Shown piece after piece: positions 62,169 to 64,000 of a DNA stretch of 64,000 nt. Below the pieces are notes generated by a model. The model searched no databases, was not told where the DNA came from, and saw only the letters and a program-made list of their open reading frames with translations. The position numbers and the translations under genes were made by a program. The stretch's first letter is position 1. Every line of letters starts with the position of its first letter. Source of the stretch: PALSA-693 sp963834725 (GTDB lineage: Bacteria; Actinomycetota; Acidimicrobiia; Acidimicrobiales; Palsa-688); contig CAWICN010000001.1 in NCBI GenBank assembly GCA_963834725.1, positions 1,488,001 through 1,552,000 of the forward strand, in the 5' to 3' direction.

Positions 62169-62244
62169 GCCGTCTCCCGGGACCGTCGTTGCCTCGCGCC
62201 AGCCTCCCTGATACCGCGCTGTCATCCTGAGCCGGCTCCCGGGG
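62155..62244 (+). repeat. 28-bp direct repeat at 62-bp spacing
   Basis: GCGCTGTCATCCTGAGCCG followed by CTCCCGGG occurs at 62155 (inside the Fur stop region) and at 62217. The remaining spacer to 62448 holds no gene I can support. Confidence 0.8.
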
Positions 62245-62448
62245 CGCCTGTTGGTCCCTCCCGCTCTTCCCCCGGATACCGACGGCTATCCGGGTTATTC
62301 GGTCCGCAGCCGCGTGATCCGGAATGGCGTCATCGAGCGTCAGCTGGCGATTGCCGAAGGTTTTGACGGGTAGACCATCCCGGAGCGCGGGTGATCGGTC
62401 GGTGTCATCCTGCCATGGCGGGGAAGCCGGTGAACTCTTCCAGTGCGA

Positions 62449-63123
62449 TCAGCGCATCAGCGGTGACGAAGGTCCGCCGTCCAAGTGCTCGGAAAACCAA
62501 CCGGTCGCAAGCTCCGCGACCTGTTCGAGCGCGCCCGGTTCCTCGAAGAGGTGGGTCGCACCTTCCACCACGTCGAGACGCCGGTCACAACGCATGAGCG
62601 AATAGGCCCGCTCGTTCATTTGCTTGACGACTGGATCACGGCCACCGACGATGAGCAGCGTCGATGCCGTTACCAGGGGCAGGACTCCTTCGGCCAGGTC
62701 GGGACGGCCCCCGCGGGACACCACGGCCGAGATGCGCGTGCCCTGCCGGACCGACGCAACCAGCGCCCCGGCCGCGCCGGTACTTGCCCCGAAGTAGCCG
62801 AGGGCCCGGTGAACCGCTTGGCGGTCCACCCAGTCCACCGCGGCGACCAGGCGGTCGGCCAGCTGGTCGACGTCGAAGCGGAGCCGGCCCCCCTGCAGCT
62901 CCACCCGCTCCTCGGCCTCGGTCAACAGATCCAGCAGCAGGGTGCCGAGGCCCCCGGACTGCAGCCGGGTCGCGACAGCCCGGTTTCGTGGGCTGTGCCG
63001 GCTGCTGCCGCTGCCGTGAGCGAAGACCACCAGCGGTCCGCCCGCCTCGGCAACCGCCCAATCGCCACGGAGGATTCCGACACCGGCGACCTCGATCTCC
63101 ACGGTCACCTCGGGTGCGGGCAT
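62449..63123 (-). CDS. Alpha/beta hydrolase (dienelactone hydrolase-like)
   Basis: A 224-residue alpha/beta hydrolase. Visible are LVVFAHGSGSSRHSPRNRAVATRL (oxyanion region), a nucleophile elbow GYFGASTGAAGAL with Ser, the acid segment LLIVGGRDPVV and GATHLFEEPGALEQV with the catalytic His. The layout matches dienelactone-hydrolase-like and phosphoribosyl-associated hydrolases. ATG 63123 is 8 bp from the stop of the following partial CoA-transferase gene upstream on this strand (63131), so these two are likely co-transcribed. Confidence 0.9.
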   Translation of the reverse strand: MPAPEVTVEIEVAGVGILRGDWAVAEAGGPLVVFAHGSGSSRHSPRNRAVATRLQSGGLGTLLLDLLTEAEERVELQGGRLRFDVDQLADRLVAAVDWVDRQAVHRALGYFGASTGAAGALVASVRQGTRISAVVSRGGRPDLAEGVLPLVTASTLLIVGGRDPVVKQMNERAYSLMRCDRRLDVVEGATHLFEEPGALEQVAELATGWFSEHLDGGPSSPLMR

Positions 63124-63130
63124 GACTTCC

Positions 63131-64000
63131 TCAGAGCACGCCCTGCTGGGCGAGCTCGGCGATCTCTTCCTGGTCGAGTCCGAGGAGCTCGCCGAGCACG
63201 TAGTCGTTGTCTTCGCCGTAGTTCGGTCCGTGACGGTCGATGACTCCGCCCATGTAGGGCGGGGTCTCGCTGAACCTGGTGGGCAGCTCTTTCACCGGCC
63301 AGCGCCCGATCTCGCTCTGCTCGAGCTCGACCACCCATTCGAGGTGCTGGAGCTGGGGATCCCACTCGTAGCGGTCTCTGGCCGTCTGGCACACGCCCGC
63401 CGGCACACTCCCGTCCTGGAGGGCCGTCATCAGCTGGTAGGCGTCGTGTTGCTCGGTGGCGGTGGTCATGAGGGCGTCGAGATAGTCCTGGTGGTGCAGG
63501 CGCAACTCCAGGGTGGCCAGCTTCGGGTCGATCGCCCACTGGGGCGTGCGCAGGACCCTGGTGAGGGTGAGCCACTGCTCCTGGGTGAAGGCGGTGATGG
63601 CAATCCAGCGGTCCGGGCCGGCGCAGCGGTAGGCGCCGCAGGGGGCGGCCGGCTTGTGCGGTGAGCGGTTGCCGTATCGGCTCCAGCGCCGGCCGTTGGC
63701 GGTGTAGTCGAGGATCGTCGGCCCGGTCAGGTAGATGCCGGTCTCGACCTGGGAAGAGTCGATCCAGCAGCCCTGGCCGGTCATGCGCTGGCGGTACAGC
63801 CCGGCCATCATGGCCGTGGCCAGCTGATAGGCGCCAAACCAGTCGAGGTAGGAGTAGCCGATGCCCGCCGGCGGGTAGGGCTCGGGCAGGCCCGACATGT
63901 CGCTGATACCGGAGAAGGCTTGGGCGGTCGGCCCGTAGCTACGCGTGCGCCCGTACTTGCCGGCCTGGCCCATGCCCGATTGCTGCACGTAGACGAGCCG
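63131..64000 (-). CDS. CaiB/BaiF (type III) CoA-transferase, N-terminus outside the window
   Basis: The last 289 residues of a family III CoA-transferase, open through the right edge. Visible are YVQQSGMGQAGKYG, the AGIGYSYLDWFGAYQLATAMMAGLYRQR segment, CWIDSSQVETGIYLTGP and RFSETPPYMGGVIDRHGPNYGEDN. It would transfer CoA to a carboxylic acid. The N-terminal CoA-binding part is not in the window. Confidence 0.9.
   Translation of the reverse strand, partial: RLVYVQQSGMGQAGKYGRTRSYGPTAQAFSGISDMSGLPEPYPPAGIGYSYLDWFGAYQLATAMMAGLYRQRMTGQGCWIDSSQVETGIYLTGPTILDYTANGRRWSRYGNRSPHKPAAPCGAYRCAGPDRWIAITAFTQEQWLTLTRVLRTPQWAIDPKLATLELRLHHQDYLDALMTTATEQHDAYQLMTALQDGSVPAGVCQTARDRYEWDPQLQHLEWVVELEQSEIGRWPVKELPTRFSETPPYMGGVIDRHGPNYGEDNDYVLGELLGLDQEEIAELAQQGVL

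Overview
The window is GC-rich chromosomal DNA from an actinobacterium. The evidence is frequent GTG starts, Shine-Dalgarno GGAGG sites, three luciferase-like enzymes of the F420-dependent class, a DUF1707 protein, a katG-fur pair, and many acyl-CoA and CoA-transferase genes. The mix suggests an uncultured soil or aquatic member, perhaps Acidimicrobiia-like; this taxonomic guess is weak. No phage, plasmid or CRISPR signature was seen.

Layout. 1-2.1 kb: the N-terminal half of an Lhr-type helicase, cut by the window edge. 2.8-13.5 kb: an Hsp20-like gene, then catabolic genes (FMN 2-hydroxyacid oxidase, HpcH/HpaI aldolase, SDR, two CaiB/BaiF CoA-transferases, D-aminoacylase-like amidohydrolase) and two damaged genes. 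13.6-17.7 kb: an MDR oxidoreductase, a SixA-like phosphatase and a MarR-MFS export operon. 17.7-26 kb: a selenocysteine island. It holds a WAxxUGC selenoprotein gene broken by a 28-bp duplication and a second frameshift, then selA, selB, selD and tRNA-Sec (anticodon UCA), and on the other strand a thioredoxin-fold protein translationally coupled to a UGSC selenoprotein. Both selenoprotein UGA codons are followed at the correct distance by a SECIS-like hairpin. 26-31 kb: gamma-carbonic anhydrase-like, NHL-repeat and GNAT genes, then a second drug-efflux cassette (MFS-MarR). 31.4-49.7 kb: TetR-controlled catabolic genes, including a thiolase-like/DUF35 pair with two CoA-transferases, an acyl-CoA dehydrogenase, a MaoC pair, amidohydrolase, three LLM enzymes and a single-chain biotin-dependent acyl-CoA carboxylase carrying a frameshift. 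49.9-55 kb: a glutamine-synthetase/amidohydrolase operon (a split FluG-like arrangement) and an unidentified 730-residue protein. 55-64 kb: a P450, a double-domain CoA-transferase, katG divergent from a Fur-family gene, an alpha/beta hydrolase and a partial CoA-transferase.

How they work together. The selenium genes make a complete decoding set: SelD makes selenophosphate, SelA converts Ser-tRNA-Sec, and SelB delivers it to UGA. Two client genes sit within a few kb. The catabolic genes fit activation, beta-oxidation-like cleavage and hydrolysis of a bulky substrate such as a steroid, terpenoid or alicyclic acid, but no substrate can be read from sequence.

Two general features stand out. Intergenic spacers are full of short tandem repeats, each with its own unit. 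Several catabolic genes are broken or survive only as C-terminal or internal remnants, so the region is either decaying and rearranging or carries some assembly indels.
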